NCBI RefSeq assembly: GCF_030503435.1
Contig: NZ_JAUKPO010000001.1
Coordinates: 620,001 to 684,000, forward strand
Direction: 5' to 3'
DNA: 64,000 bases
Source of the DNA: Rhodocytophaga aerolata
Lineage (GTDB): Bacteria; Bacteroidota; Bacteroidia; Cytophagales; 172606-1
Shown: piece after piece, positions 18,149 to 25,847 of the stretch
How the letters are laid out: each line of letters starts with the position of its first letter
Position numbering within the stretch: position 1 is the stretch's first letter
The notes under the pieces: model-generated
Database searches by the model: none
The model's input: the letters and a program-made list of their open reading frames with translations, nothing else
What the model was told of the DNA's origin: nothing
Translations under genes and position numbers: made by a program

Positions 18149-18409
18149 ATGGATATTCCTTTCCCTGTTAATAAGATGCTTATTAAATCTTTGGCTGCTA
18201 TGGCTAAGCACTCAGAAGAAACCTTGCATCAGAACAATACTTGCTTGCAGGTCTTGAAAGATACTATTCTGGTAGCCAATAAAAACGGATTGTTAGCCTT
18301 GAAAGCTTCGTTGGTGGCTTTTACTGAGTCAGAAGCGGAGCGGAATTTTCATAATAAGTTAATCAGCCTGTATCTTCAACTTATTGAGCAGCATTTAAAA
18401 AATAGATAG
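18149..18409 (+). CDS. Small helical protein of unknown function
   Basis: An 86-residue frame with the codon composition of neighbouring genes. It is predicted almost entirely helical (MLIKSLAAMAKHSEETLHQN, VLKDTILVANKNGLLALKAS, LISLYLQLIEQHLKN). It has no signal peptide, Cys pair or DNA-binding motif I can point to. It stands alone between two terminators with non-coding sequence on both sides. The start at 18149 lacks a clear ribosome site. It may be a real small protein or a chance frame. Confidence 0.4.
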   Translation: MDIPFPVNKMLIKSLAAMAKHSEETLHQNNTCLQVLKDTILVANKNGLLALKASLVAFTESEAERNFHNKLISLYLQLIEQHLKNR

Positions 18410-18542
18410 ATTCAACCAAAATAATCTTTTGTATACGTTGTGGTGCCTATTCTATACTAAATGCATTTAGTAGGTATGAAATATTTATTGAGTATATAAT
18501 GTGGAAATGGTCCAGTATATAAAAAAATAAAAACAGATAGTA

Positions 18543-18576
18543 GTTTAGAAAGCCTGGGTTTCCAGGCTTTCTAAAC
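18543..18576. terminator. Stem-loop terminator downstream of the fasciclin gene
   Basis: A 15-bp perfect inverted repeat (GTTTAGAAAGCCTGG / CCAGGCTTTCTAAAC) with a 4-base loop, 10 bases beyond the stop of the minus-strand fasciclin gene. T-rich sequence follows on that strand. Confidence 0.85.
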
Positions 18577-18585
18577 TTACTTTCC

Positions 18586-19083
18586 CTACATACCTGTTGT
18601 GGGCATAATCACTTTGTCAATTACATGAATTACCCCATTGCTAGCGGCCACATCGGCTTGTTTAACAGAGGCATCATTAACCATGGCTTTGCCGCCTTTT
18701 AAAGCTATTTTTGCTTCTTTGCCATTTACTGTTTTGGCTTTCTGTCCATCTTTCAGGTCAGTAGACTTAATATTTCCGCTCACAACATGATAGGTTAAGA
18801 TAGAAACCAATTGTTGTTTGTTTTCGGGCTTTAATAGATTATCTAAAGTACCGGCTGGTAAAGCAGCAAATGCATCGTTAGTTGGTGCAAATACTGTAAA
18901 AGGGCCTTTTCCACTTAAGGTTTCGACTAAACCGGCGGCTTTAATAGCAGCTACTAACGTGCTGAAGTCAGGATTAGCAGAGGCTACTTCCACAATATTA
19001 CCGGAAGTAGTTTGACTAAAAGAGTTAGTCAGGTTAAAACAAAGGGCTGCTACTAACAACAGCATTACTTTTACTTTTTTCAT
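18586..19083 (-). CDS. Secreted fasciclin-domain protein
   Basis: A 165-residue protein with a signal peptide (MKKVKVMLLLVAALCFNLTNSFSQ) and a single FAS1 domain. The two conserved FAS1 boxes are present: GPFTVFAPTNDAFAALPAG, and GVIHVIDKVIMPT at the C-terminus, with YHVVSGNIKSTDL between them. Fasciclin domains mediate cell adhesion or matrix contact and are widespread as small secreted proteins in Bacteroidota. It is monocistronic with its own terminator. Confidence 0.92.
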   Translation of the reverse strand: MKKVKVMLLLVAALCFNLTNSFSQTTSGNIVEVASANPDFSTLVAAIKAAGLVETLSGKGPFTVFAPTNDAFAALPAGTLDNLLKPENKQQLVSILTYHVVSGNIKSTDLKDGQKAKTVNGKEAKIALKGGKAMVNDASVKQADVAASNGVIHVIDKVIMPTTGM

Positions 19084-19536
19084 AGAAATAATAGGTTTGG
19101 TTTTTTAGTAGAACAAGCATTTGCCAACATTGTTTAAAAATAGCTGGCTGCCATCTAAATGAAAGGCAGCATGATACCATTACTCTCATTTCTACTGGTT
19201 AGCCGCTTGCGCACACATACTATAGCCTTACCGCATGATAGTTTGCTAATATGTCCATAAGTTATTGTTGCAAACTAATAATTTTTACAGCCTATTCCCT
19301 TTCTATCATTAATTGTCCTGCCAGGCAGTGACCTTTTGGAACAAAAGATATATATGTTAAACTATTTACTTATATCGCAACCCTATGTTTAAGTTACCTA
19401 GTTGCAGTTGATTGAAACATATGCGGCACATTTTATCTCTCTGGTTAATATTCTTTAAAAAGTTATACAAATACTTATAATGGGTCAACAATACATACAA
19501 CACAACTTAATATATTTATAAAAAAATCAACTACTT

Positions 19537-19653
19537 ATGGAATCATCTGCCGAATTACTTTTACACCCTGCATCCATGTTAATCCTCTCTTTTACTTTAG
19601 CCACTGTCGGATTGAGAGTATATGTATTAGCCAAATCTATAATCAAGCAATAG
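19537..19653 (+). CDS. Possible 38-residue membrane peptide
   Basis: ATG to TAG, reading MESSAELLLHPASMLILSFT and ending YVLAKSIIKQ. The central 20 residues are hydrophobic enough for one membrane span, with a basic tail. No clear ribosome-binding site is seen, and its 3' end overlaps a degenerate frame on the other strand. Weak support. Confidence 0.22.
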   Translation: MESSAELLLHPASMLILSFTLATVGLRVYVLAKSIIKQ

Positions 19654-19939
19654 AAACCGATAAAGCCGCCAGTGATTCCTTGGCATAGTAAAGCGTCAAA
19701 CCAAGGATTTTATCTAAATTAGGAAGGAATTAACTATCTTTCTGAATAAGTAAGCCGGCTACTACACTTCTTGCCTCTGAATTACCTGTAACTTCAGCGC
19801 TTTTAAATAAGGCATAACTATTATGTATTTATTCGCTTTCATGGGTCAGGTGAGCCAGAGGTTCTATAATAAGTACGCTTTACAGAATCTCAGGAATTGA
19901 AGCTACCTATAATGAAAATTCACGGGTAATTCTTTCCAT
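19643..19939 (-). pseudogene. Possible decayed small gene
   Basis: One minus-strand frame of 99 codons reads like protein but is broken by four in-frame stops. Recognisable stretches include SVLIIEPLAHLTHESE, NSYALFKSAEVTGNSEARSV and LDKILGLTLYYAKESLAAL. It starts with MERITREFSL and ends in a TGA at 19643. The helical, charged composition resembles a real small protein more than random sequence. It has no recognised relative, and chance cannot be excluded. Confidence 0.25.
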
Positions 19940-20240
19940 AGCTATGCCTGGTTTTTGCTACTACCTCTGTGCAAAAGCCTGGCAATTTCAACCAGGTATA
20001 CAGTTCCCGGAATGCAACCATGGACTCGCAGTCAACTTAGTATGTCTATGTTACTAAAAAATATAGTCAGGAGTAAATCTTACTATATAAGCACACCCGG
20101 AAGCAGGTATCTATTGTAGTATGATTTCGAGAAAAAATTAGCAAAGTTATGAGTGGATAAGTATCATACCAGTAGCTACTGCAGAAACAGAAATAGTTGT
20201 CTTGTACTGGCAGTCTCAATATGCAAAAACCAAGACAGAA

Positions 20241-20274
20241 AAAACCCTCTGATTTTTTGAAATCAGAGGGTTTT
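20241..20274 (-). terminator. Terminator downstream of tRNA-Glu
   Basis: A 15-bp perfect inverted repeat with core CCCTCTGATTT / AAATCAGAGGG and a 4-base loop, bounded by A and T runs. It lies 12 bases beyond the 3' end of the tRNA on the minus strand. Confidence 0.85.
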
Positions 20275-20286
20275 GACATAATATTG

Positions 20287-20358
20287 TAGCCCGTACGGGA
20301 CTCGAACCCGTGTTTCCTCCGTGAAAGGGAGGCGTGATAACCGCTGCACTAACGGGCC
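20287..20358 (-). tRNA. tRNA-Glu (anticodon UUC)
   Basis: On the minus strand 72 bases fold as a cloverleaf. The acceptor arm is GGCCCGT / ACGGGCT with discriminator A. The anticodon stem CCTCC / GGAGG encloses loop CTTTCAC, giving anticodon TTC. The T arm contains GGTTCGAGTCC. The CCA end is not encoded. It is a lone tRNA with its own terminator. Confidence 0.95.
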
Positions 20359-20433
20359 ATCTTAAAATTGTGATGCAAAGGTACGGGTATTTTTTTTATC
20401 TCCAAGAGCTGATTCTAGTTTTTTTTGACTTTA

Positions 20434-20475
20434 CTACAAAATGGCTATTTAGTCATATAAATAGCCATTTTGTAG
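20434..20475. terminator. 18-bp perfect inverted repeat downstream of the ferredoxin gene
   Basis: Arms CTACAAAATGGCTATTTA and its exact complement flank a 6-base loop, 13 bases beyond the ferredoxin stop. No U-run follows on either strand, so it is an atypical terminator or an mRNA-stabilising 3' hairpin. Confidence 0.55.
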
Positions 20476-20488
20476 AACAGACCTAGAA

Positions 20489-20836
20489 TTACTCTCCATG
20501 CAGCCAGGCTTTTTTAGCCAGTAACTCCTCTTCCGACTCTCTCACATCCGGGTCGTCGACACAGCAATCTACTGGACATACCGCAGCACATTGCGGCTCT
20601 TCATGAAAGCCCATACACTCGGTACATTTATCTGATACAATATAGTAAAACTCATCCGATACTGGCTGTTGAGGGTCTTTTCCACTAATAACCGAACCAT
20701 CTTCCAGCTGTACCTCTGTCAGACTAGTTCCTCCTCCCCATGTCCACTCTATCCCGCCTTCATAAATGGCGGTGTTAGGGCATTCAGGTTCGCAAGCTCC
20801 ACAGTTTATGCATTCATCTGTGATCATTATAGCCAT
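20489..20836 (-). CDS. Dicluster 4Fe-4S ferredoxin
   Basis: A 115-residue protein with two cluster-binding regions: [12 protein letters not shown] at about residues 9-20, and [18 protein letters not shown] at about 71-88 followed by a further CC pair. The extended spacing in the second motif and the approximately 40-residue insert between the clusters are typical of the YfhL-like ferredoxins of Bacteroidota. It is a low-potential electron carrier in the cytoplasm. An unusually strong Shine-Dalgarno (AGGAGG) sits six bases before the ATG, and a full Bacteroidota promoter lies upstream. It is divergent from the acyl-CoA reductase gene. Confidence 0.93.
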   Translation of the reverse strand: MAIMITDECINCGACEPECPNTAIYEGGIEWTWGGGTSLTEVQLEDGSVISGKDPQQPVSDEFYYIVSDKCTECMGFHEEPQCAAVCPVDCCVDDPDVRESEEELLAKKAWLHGE

Positions 20837-20879
20837 TGCAAATTCCTCCTTTTTCTTGTTTACATTTGTTAGTTAACAA

Positions 20880-20910
20880 CAAAATTAACTATACAATGTT
20901 TGTATACAAA
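20880..20910 (-). promoter_or_regulatory. Full Bacteroidota-type promoter of the ferredoxin gene
   Basis: On the minus strand TTTG (20907-20910) is followed after exactly 19 bases by TAATTTTG (20880-20887). This matches both elements and the spacing of the Bacteroidota sigma-ABfr consensus. The start codon is 44 bases downstream of the -7 box. Confidence 0.75.
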
Positions 20911-20911
20911 C
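20898..20911. promoter_or_regulatory. 14-bp perfect palindrome over the -33 box (possible operator)
   Basis: GTTTGTATACAAAC is a perfect palindrome that includes the TTTG of the ferredoxin promoter. It lies in the intergenic region shared with the divergent acyl-CoA reductase gene. A dimeric regulator bound here could block the -33 element. This is inferred from symmetry and position. Confidence 0.4.
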
Positions 20912-21008
20912 TGTTATTTAAATTAAATACACTTTTGTAACGGTCTTTAGTAAATAACAGTTACCTAGTACACAAATTCTCCTATTTTCTATTGAATTAA
21001 TCAAATAC

Positions 21009-22019
21009 ATGACCATACAGGAAAGAATATATACCTTCTCAGAGCTTGGCAAAGATCTGAGCCAGCTGTCCGAAGAAGAATACCAGCATCTGGCATTACA
21101 GGCAAAGACCAGTAATCAATGGTTTACGCCGGACAATATACGGGTAGTTCTGCAAGCTGTTTCCAGGCAATTACACCCGGAATTATTAGCAAAATGGGCA
21201 GCCTCCTACAACCTGGGAGACAACAAGCCTAAAAGAGTGGGCGTAGTAATGGCTGGCCATACACCCGCTGAAGGTTTTCACGACTGCCTGTGTGTATTGT
21301 TTAGCGGGCATCAATTGCTGGCAAAACTCCATGTGCAGGATGAAGTTCTTTTAAAAAAAATATTCCGCTTGTTAATAGAAATTAATCCAGAGTTTGAAAA
21401 ACAGATTATTGTTGCTGACCGGTTAAATAATATAGATGCCTTACTGGCTACTATCAGTGAAAATATGGTTGCGCAGTTTACTAAATACTTCCACCATATT
21501 CCTTCTATTATCCGGACCCCAACAAAATCCTGTGCGGTACTTAACGGAAATGAAACATCGGTAGAACTGGCAGACTTAGCAAAGGATATGCTGCAGGACT
21601 TTGGTCTAAGTAATAGAAATGTTTCTAAACTCTATGTACCTGGGGGCTATTCGTTTACCCATTTTTTCGAAAGTATAGAATCTTGGAAAAGCCTGATGCT
21701 GCATCATAAATATGTAAATAACTACGATTATAACAAGTCTATCTTGTTGATTAATCAATTGCCCCACCAGGATAATGGTTTTCTGCTGCTCCATGAAAAT
21801 GAGAAACTTTTTTCCCCGGTGGCTGTAGTCCACTATGAATATTATAAGGATATGGATGAACTCACAAAAAAAATTCAAGCCAGCCAGCACCAACTTCAAT
21901 CAATAGTAGCGCAGCGTGGATGGTATCCTGGAAGTATAGACTTTGGCCGGACTACTGCGCCTGCTTTAAATGAGTATATTGGTGGTATAGATACCATGCA
22001 GTTTTTATCGTCTCTGTAA
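21009..22019 (+). CDS. Acyl-CoA reductase, LuxC family
   Basis: A 336-residue cytoplasmic enzyme of the LuxC/aldehyde-dehydrogenase superfamily, which reduces acyl-CoA to aldehyde with NADPH. Typical marks are VGVVMAGHTPAEGFHDCLCVL (about residues 77-97), SCAVLNGNETSVELADLAKD, the hallmark GLSNRNVSKLYVPGGY (about 199-214) and FGRTTAPALNEYIGGIDTM near the C-terminus. In Bacteroidota this gene is habitually next to the dicluster ferredoxin, as here. It is shorter than LuxC of luminous bacteria. It gives the organism a second fatty-aldehyde-forming enzyme besides the AAR-like protein. Confidence 0.88.
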   Translation: MTIQERIYTFSELGKDLSQLSEEEYQHLALQAKTSNQWFTPDNIRVVLQAVSRQLHPELLAKWAASYNLGDNKPKRVGVVMAGHTPAEGFHDCLCVLFSGHQLLAKLHVQDEVLLKKIFRLLIEINPEFEKQIIVADRLNNIDALLATISENMVAQFTKYFHHIPSIIRTPTKSCAVLNGNETSVELADLAKDMLQDFGLSNRNVSKLYVPGGYSFTHFFESIESWKSLMLHHKYVNNYDYNKSILLINQLPHQDNGFLLLHENEKLFSPVAVVHYEYYKDMDELTKKIQASQHQLQSIVAQRGWYPGSIDFGRTTAPALNEYIGGIDTMQFLSSL

Positions 22020-22036
22020 CGTATAAATTACCCGAT

Positions 22037-22074
22037 ACAAAAAAGGCTGCTCTATTGAGAGCAGCCTTTTTTGT
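22037..22074. terminator. Bidirectional terminator between luxC-like gene and msrA
   Basis: A 17-bp perfect inverted repeat with core GGCTGCTCT / AGAGCAGCC and a 4-base loop, flanked by A-run and T-run. It separates two convergent genes. Confidence 0.9.
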
Positions 22075-22075
22075 A

Positions 22076-22756
22076 TTATAATTCTTTCTTCAATTTATCT
22101 TTAAAAACCTTTTTAAATTTATCAAGTTTGGGAGCAATAACTACCCGGCAATAGGGTGCATCGCCATTCTCATTGAAATAATTCTGGTGATAATCTTCGG
22201 CTACGTAAAACTTAGTAAAAGGGCTTATTTCTGTAACTACCGGCTTGCCAAAAGCTTTTTCATCGTTTAATTGCTTTTTAAAAGCTTCTGCCAGGTTGCG
22301 TTGCTGCTCGGTATGATAGAAAACAACTGAGCGGTACTGTGTGCCTATGTCTGCTCCCTGGCGGTTAAGGGTAGTCGGGTCATGGCTGGACCAGAAGGCC
22401 TCCAGGAGTTCTTCAAAGCTAATTTTCGCAGGATCATAGGTAATCTGAATTACTTCCGCGTGACCAGTAGTGCCAGAACATACCTGCTTATAAGTAGGGT
22501 TATCTACCTGGCCGCCGGAGTAACCGGAAGCTACCTTTTGTACACCGTCTAATTGCTGAAATATGGCCTCCACACACCAGAAGCAGCCTGCGCCAAAAGT
22601 AGCCAGCTGTGGTGTTTTGGTGGTGTCAGAAACGGTTTGTGTGGGAATGCTTTGTGGTTGCATAGAAAATCTTTCTTGTTTGGTTTTGGTTTGCTGTGCA
22701 CAGGAGGCAATAAACCCTCCTCCCAGGAACAGGAAAAATAAAAGTAGTATACGCAT
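22076..22756 (-). CDS. msrA: Peptide methionine (S)-sulfoxide reductase MsrA, lipoprotein form
   Basis: A 226-residue enzyme that repairs oxidised methionine. The catalytic motif GCFWC has Cys58 as nucleophile. VASGYSGG, CSGTTGHAEV, DPTTLNRQGADIGTQYRS and the C-terminal EDYHQNYF segment confirm MsrA. The N-terminus is a lipoprotein signal (FLGGGFIASCAQQ, Cys19), so the enzyme is probably anchored in the cell envelope and protects exported proteins, unlike the usual cytoplasmic form. No MsrB domain is attached. Confidence 0.95.
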   Translation of the reverse strand: MRILLLFFLFLGGGFIASCAQQTKTKQERFSMQPQSIPTQTVSDTTKTPQLATFGAGCFWCVEAIFQQLDGVQKVASGYSGGQVDNPTYKQVCSGTTGHAEVIQITYDPAKISFEELLEAFWSSHDPTTLNRQGADIGTQYRSVVFYHTEQQRNLAEAFKKQLNDEKAFGKPVVTEISPFTKFYVAEDYHQNYFNENGDAPYCRVVIAPKLDKFKKVFKDKLKKEL

Positions 22757-22908
22757 CTTGTTGGTCTGTTAAAGGTATAGTACACACAGAATATATGAAA
22801 ATACATACGATACAGTCCTGCTATCGGATTGCCGTATACATCAGATAAGTAACACGGCGGGTGAGCAAATGGTTTGCTTCCTGTAGATATATTCCATGAA
22901 CGCCGTTA

Positions 22909-23499
22909 CTATAGCGATTCAATGCTTTTTAAGAATTCATCCAGGTTGTTTACTTCCACAATCTGCCAGTGTTTTCCTTTATCGGCTAGTTTCATCTCCA
23001 GCCGGTGCGTAGCCTGGGATGCATCAAAGAAATCGGCTGTTACATCGGCATACCCATCTCTGATTAGTACAGTGCTGAATCCGGCAAATTCCAGGCGGTT
23101 CACTATATAATCTTGAAGCTGCATCAGCATGGCTTCCGGAGAACTATAGGTATTTGATACATTGGTGCCTACCTGATATTTTCCATGTTGGATATAGTCT
23201 GTCACAATGGTTTTAAAAGCGTTAGTGAGTTCAGGTGAATATTTCCGGGCAATTTTTTCAGGGTCCCGGCCGGCAATTTCAGCGTCTTTATTGTGGGAAG
23301 CATAGGATACAAATTGTTTGGCCAGACTTTCCGACAAGGCTGGTACATCTACATATTTCTCAAACAATGCCTGGTTTCGCTCGACGGTGGCTTTTTCTAC
23401 TTGCTGCAATGCATACTGAGGCATTTGTTTGTATATCATGAAATAGGCAATGGCTGCCATCAGCACTAATACCGGAAAAAGAATGAGGAACTTTTTCAT
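22909..23499 (-). CDS. DUF2939-type membrane-anchored protein
   Basis: A 196-residue protein with one N-terminal membrane anchor or signal (MKKFLILFPVLVLMAAIAYF). It then has the DUF2939 pattern: PQYALQQVEKATVERNQALFEKYVDVPALSESL, followed by DFFDASQATHRLEMKLADKGKHWQIVEVN at the end. Function is unknown; related proteins sit in the inner membrane facing the periplasm. It is a separate unit between msrA and trpS. Confidence 0.75.
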   Translation of the reverse strand: MKKFLILFPVLVLMAAIAYFMIYKQMPQYALQQVEKATVERNQALFEKYVDVPALSESLAKQFVSYASHNKDAEIAGRDPEKIARKYSPELTNAFKTIVTDYIQHGKYQVGTNVSNTYSSPEAMLMQLQDYIVNRLEFAGFSTVLIRDGYADVTADFFDASQATHRLEMKLADKGKHWQIVEVNNLDEFLKSIESL

Positions 23500-23597
23500 A
23501 GAGAAATGTCAGTAAACTACCTATTAATTTACTACTATTTCACGGATAACTGGCACTCAGGTTGAATCTTTATTTGCTGAAATGTTATAATAAATAA

Positions 23598-23642
23598 AAG
23601 CCGGAAACTTAATCATCATTTTCTTTGACGGGTTTCCGGCTT
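23598..23642 (-). terminator. Terminator downstream of trpS
   Basis: An 11-bp stem (AAGCCGGAAAC / GTTTCCGGCTT) with a 23-base loop, 44 bases past the trpS stop on the minus strand. Confidence 0.65.
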
Positions 23643-23685
23643 AAAAATCAATTATGTTATGCAATAGTTAAGGGAAGTAGTTACT

Positions 23686-24657
23686 TTATAAATAGCCCAG
23701 TTGTTTTCTTACCCGGTTAAGCACCTCACGGGCAATTACTCTGGCTTTGTCTTCTCCTTCTTGTAGCCGCTTATCCAGTTCCGGCAGGTTGTTCATGTAA
23801 TAGTCAAAAATCTCCCGCTGCCTGGCATATTTCTTCAGCAATAATTCATACAGCTCTTGTTTAGCATGGCCGTAGCCATAATTTCCACCGAGGTACTTTT
23901 GCCGCAGGGCTTCTGTTTCCTCCCGGGTAGCTACCAAAGAATATATTTTATAAATAGTATCCACATCCGGGTTTTTAGGCTCTTCCAAAGGGGTACTATC
24001 GGTTACAATAGACATTACTACTTTGCGGAGTTGTTTTTCAGGCAGGAAAATATCAATGGTATTTCCATACGACTTACTCATTTTCTGGCCATCTATACCA
24101 GGAATAGTCATAACGGACTCATCTATTTTGGCTTCCGGCACTACAAATACTTCACCATATTGGCGGTTAACGGTATTGGCAATGTCTCTGGCAATTTCTA
24201 GGTGTTGCTGCTGATCTTTGCCTACTGGTACATAATGGGCGTCATATAGCAGAATATCGGCAGTCATCAGTACTGGGTAAGTAAATACGCCTGCATTCAC
24301 ATCCGACAAGCGGTCTGATTTGTCTTTGAACGAGTGGGCGTTAGCCAGCATCGGGTAGGGTGCAAAGCAGTTAAGATACCAGGCCAGTTCGCAAACTTCC
24401 GGAATTCTGGATTGCCGGTACAATAAATTCTTTGTGGTATCAAAACCAAAAGCTAGCCATGCTGCTGCTACCGCATTTACATTATGTACCCTGGTCTGCG
24501 CATCTTTTATGGTAGTTAGGGAATGTAGATCGGCAATAAAAAAGAACGATTCGTTATTGGCTTGCTGCGATAAGGTAATAGCCGGTTGTATGGCGCCTAA
24601 TATATTTCCCAAATGTGGTCTTCCTGAGCTTTGTATACCGGTTAATATTCTGGACAT
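23686..24657 (-). CDS. trpS: Tryptophanyl-tRNA synthetase
   Basis: A 323-residue class I aminoacyl-tRNA synthetase that charges tRNA-Trp. It starts MSRILTGIQSSGRPHLGN with the HIGH-type motif HLGN. It contains DILLYDAHYVPVGKDQQQHLE in the Trp pocket and the adenylate loop KMSKS (in GQKMSKSYGN). Length matches the bacterial TrpS family. It is divergent from lpxK over a 129-base spacer. Confidence 0.97.
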   Translation of the reverse strand: MSRILTGIQSSGRPHLGNILGAIQPAITLSQQANNESFFFIADLHSLTTIKDAQTRVHNVNAVAAAWLAFGFDTTKNLLYRQSRIPEVCELAWYLNCFAPYPMLANAHSFKDKSDRLSDVNAGVFTYPVLMTADILLYDAHYVPVGKDQQQHLEIARDIANTVNRQYGEVFVVPEAKIDESVMTIPGIDGQKMSKSYGNTIDIFLPEKQLRKVVMSIVTDSTPLEEPKNPDVDTIYKIYSLVATREETEALRQKYLGGNYGYGHAKQELYELLLKKYARQREIFDYYMNNLPELDKRLQEGEDKARVIAREVLNRVRKQLGYL

Positions 24658-24786
24658 GGAGAATAAGTTGAAAATTTGGAAATCTGAAAGTGTTCAAATG
24701 AAAATAAGTACTTTTGAACATTAACGTATGGAAATGTAAAGTTGGAAATAATTTCCAAATTCTCACATTTTCACATTTTCAAATTC
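24658..24786. repeat. Low-complexity divergent spacer with short repeats
   Basis: The spacer between trpS and lpxK contains TTGGAAAT-A-ATTTCCAA (24742-24758), a near-perfect palindrome. Tandem CACATTTT units follow just before the lpxK start. It must contain both promoters, but no full consensus is visible. Confidence 0.4.
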
Positions 24787-25839
24787 ATGTCTATACTCCA
24801 GATTCTCCTGTTCCCTTTTGCGGTAGTATATCAATGGATTACCAGCTTCCGTAACTGGTTGTATGAGAATGGCTATAAACAACATGTTTCTTTTCCTCTG
24901 CCGGTGATTTCCGTAGGCAACCTGACGGTAGGCGGCACTGGCAAAACCCCTCATGTAGAATACCTGATCCGGCTGCTGAAAGACCACAAGCAATTGGCTA
25001 CGCTAAGCCGCGGTTATGGACGGCAAACCACAGGATTTATCATAGCCGACAAGCAGGCCAGTGCGGCTACTATCGGAGATGAACCTATGCAGTTTTACCA
25101 AAAATTCAGTAGCCAGATAAAAGTAACGGTAGGTGAAAAAAGAGTTCCGGCAGTTGAGCAGCTCCTCCGGAAATATCCACAGATAGAACTTATTTTGCTA
25201 GATGATGCTTTTCAGCACCGGGCTATTAAGCCTGCTTATTCTATTTTGTTATCCGATTATCATAGGCCTTTTTATAAAGATTTTGTATTGCCGGCAGGCA
25301 GGCTACGCGAAAGCCGCCAAGGCGCTAAACGGGCTGATGTAATTATTGTGAGCAAATGTCCGGCTGATATACGTACAGCTGAACGTGAAACTATTATTAC
25401 TCAAATCCGGAAATATAGCCAGACAGAAACGCCTGTTTACTTTACTAGTATAGATTACGGCCAACCTGTTCCCTATCATCCATCTGCTGTGTTCAATGCA
25501 AAAGTTTTATTGGTATCCGGCTTGGCTAATTCTGCCCCGCTGGAGCAGTATGTACGGTCTCATTACCAGCTGGTGCATCATCTTGATTTCAACGATCACC
25601 ATACCTATACGCGGCAGGACATAGTACATATGCAGAAAAACCTGGAACAGTATGGGGCAGATGTTATTCTTACTACCGAAAAAGATTATGTAAAATTGAT
25701 GCAAGCCCCTTTTGCTGATCTGGTAGAACCCTTACCTTTTTACTTTCTTCCGATTGAGGTACGTTTTTTGTTTGGCGAAGAGGATGCCTTCTATAAAAAT
25801 TTGTGGCAAGCCATAACCCACAAAAAAACTAATTACTAA
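24787..25839 (+). CDS. lpxK: Tetraacyldisaccharide 4'-kinase
   Basis: A 350-residue inner-membrane kinase that phosphorylates the 4' position of the lipid A disaccharide. An N-terminal membrane segment (ILLFPFAVVYQWITSF) precedes the P-loop VGNLTVGGTGKTPHVEYL. LSRGYGR, GDEPMQFYQKF, LILLDDAFQHRAI and TTEKDYVKL follow, all LpxK hallmarks. ATG 24787 is chosen over 24742 because the extra residues come from repetitive leader sequence. The putative porin gene begins 9 bases after its stop, so the two are probably an operon linked to outer-membrane building. Confidence 0.95.
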   Translation: MSILQILLFPFAVVYQWITSFRNWLYENGYKQHVSFPLPVISVGNLTVGGTGKTPHVEYLIRLLKDHKQLATLSRGYGRQTTGFIIADKQASAATIGDEPMQFYQKFSSQIKVTVGEKRVPAVEQLLRKYPQIELILLDDAFQHRAIKPAYSILLSDYHRPFYKDFVLPAGRLRESRQGAKRADVIIVSKCPADIRTAERETIITQIRKYSQTETPVYFTSIDYGQPVPYHPSAVFNAKVLLVSGLANSAPLEQYVRSHYQLVHHLDFNDHHTYTRQDIVHMQKNLEQYGADVILTTEKDYVKLMQAPFADLVEPLPFYFLPIEVRFLFGEEDAFYKNLWQAITHKKTNY

Positions 25840-25847
25840 CTTTACAC

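Larger units (their letters stand above)
19084..20240. other. Gene-poor stretch of about 1.15 kb
   Basis: No intact gene of normal size lies here. Two weak items are listed separately: a 38-codon frame at 19537-19653 (+) and a frame with four internal stops at 19643-19939 (-). The rest shows no RNA gene, repeat array or terminator that I can support. Confidence 0.5.

Noticed and set aside
20067-20279. 70-codon minus-strand frame next to tRNA-Glu
   Set aside because: Its start region is the tRNA terminator hairpin and the translation looks random.
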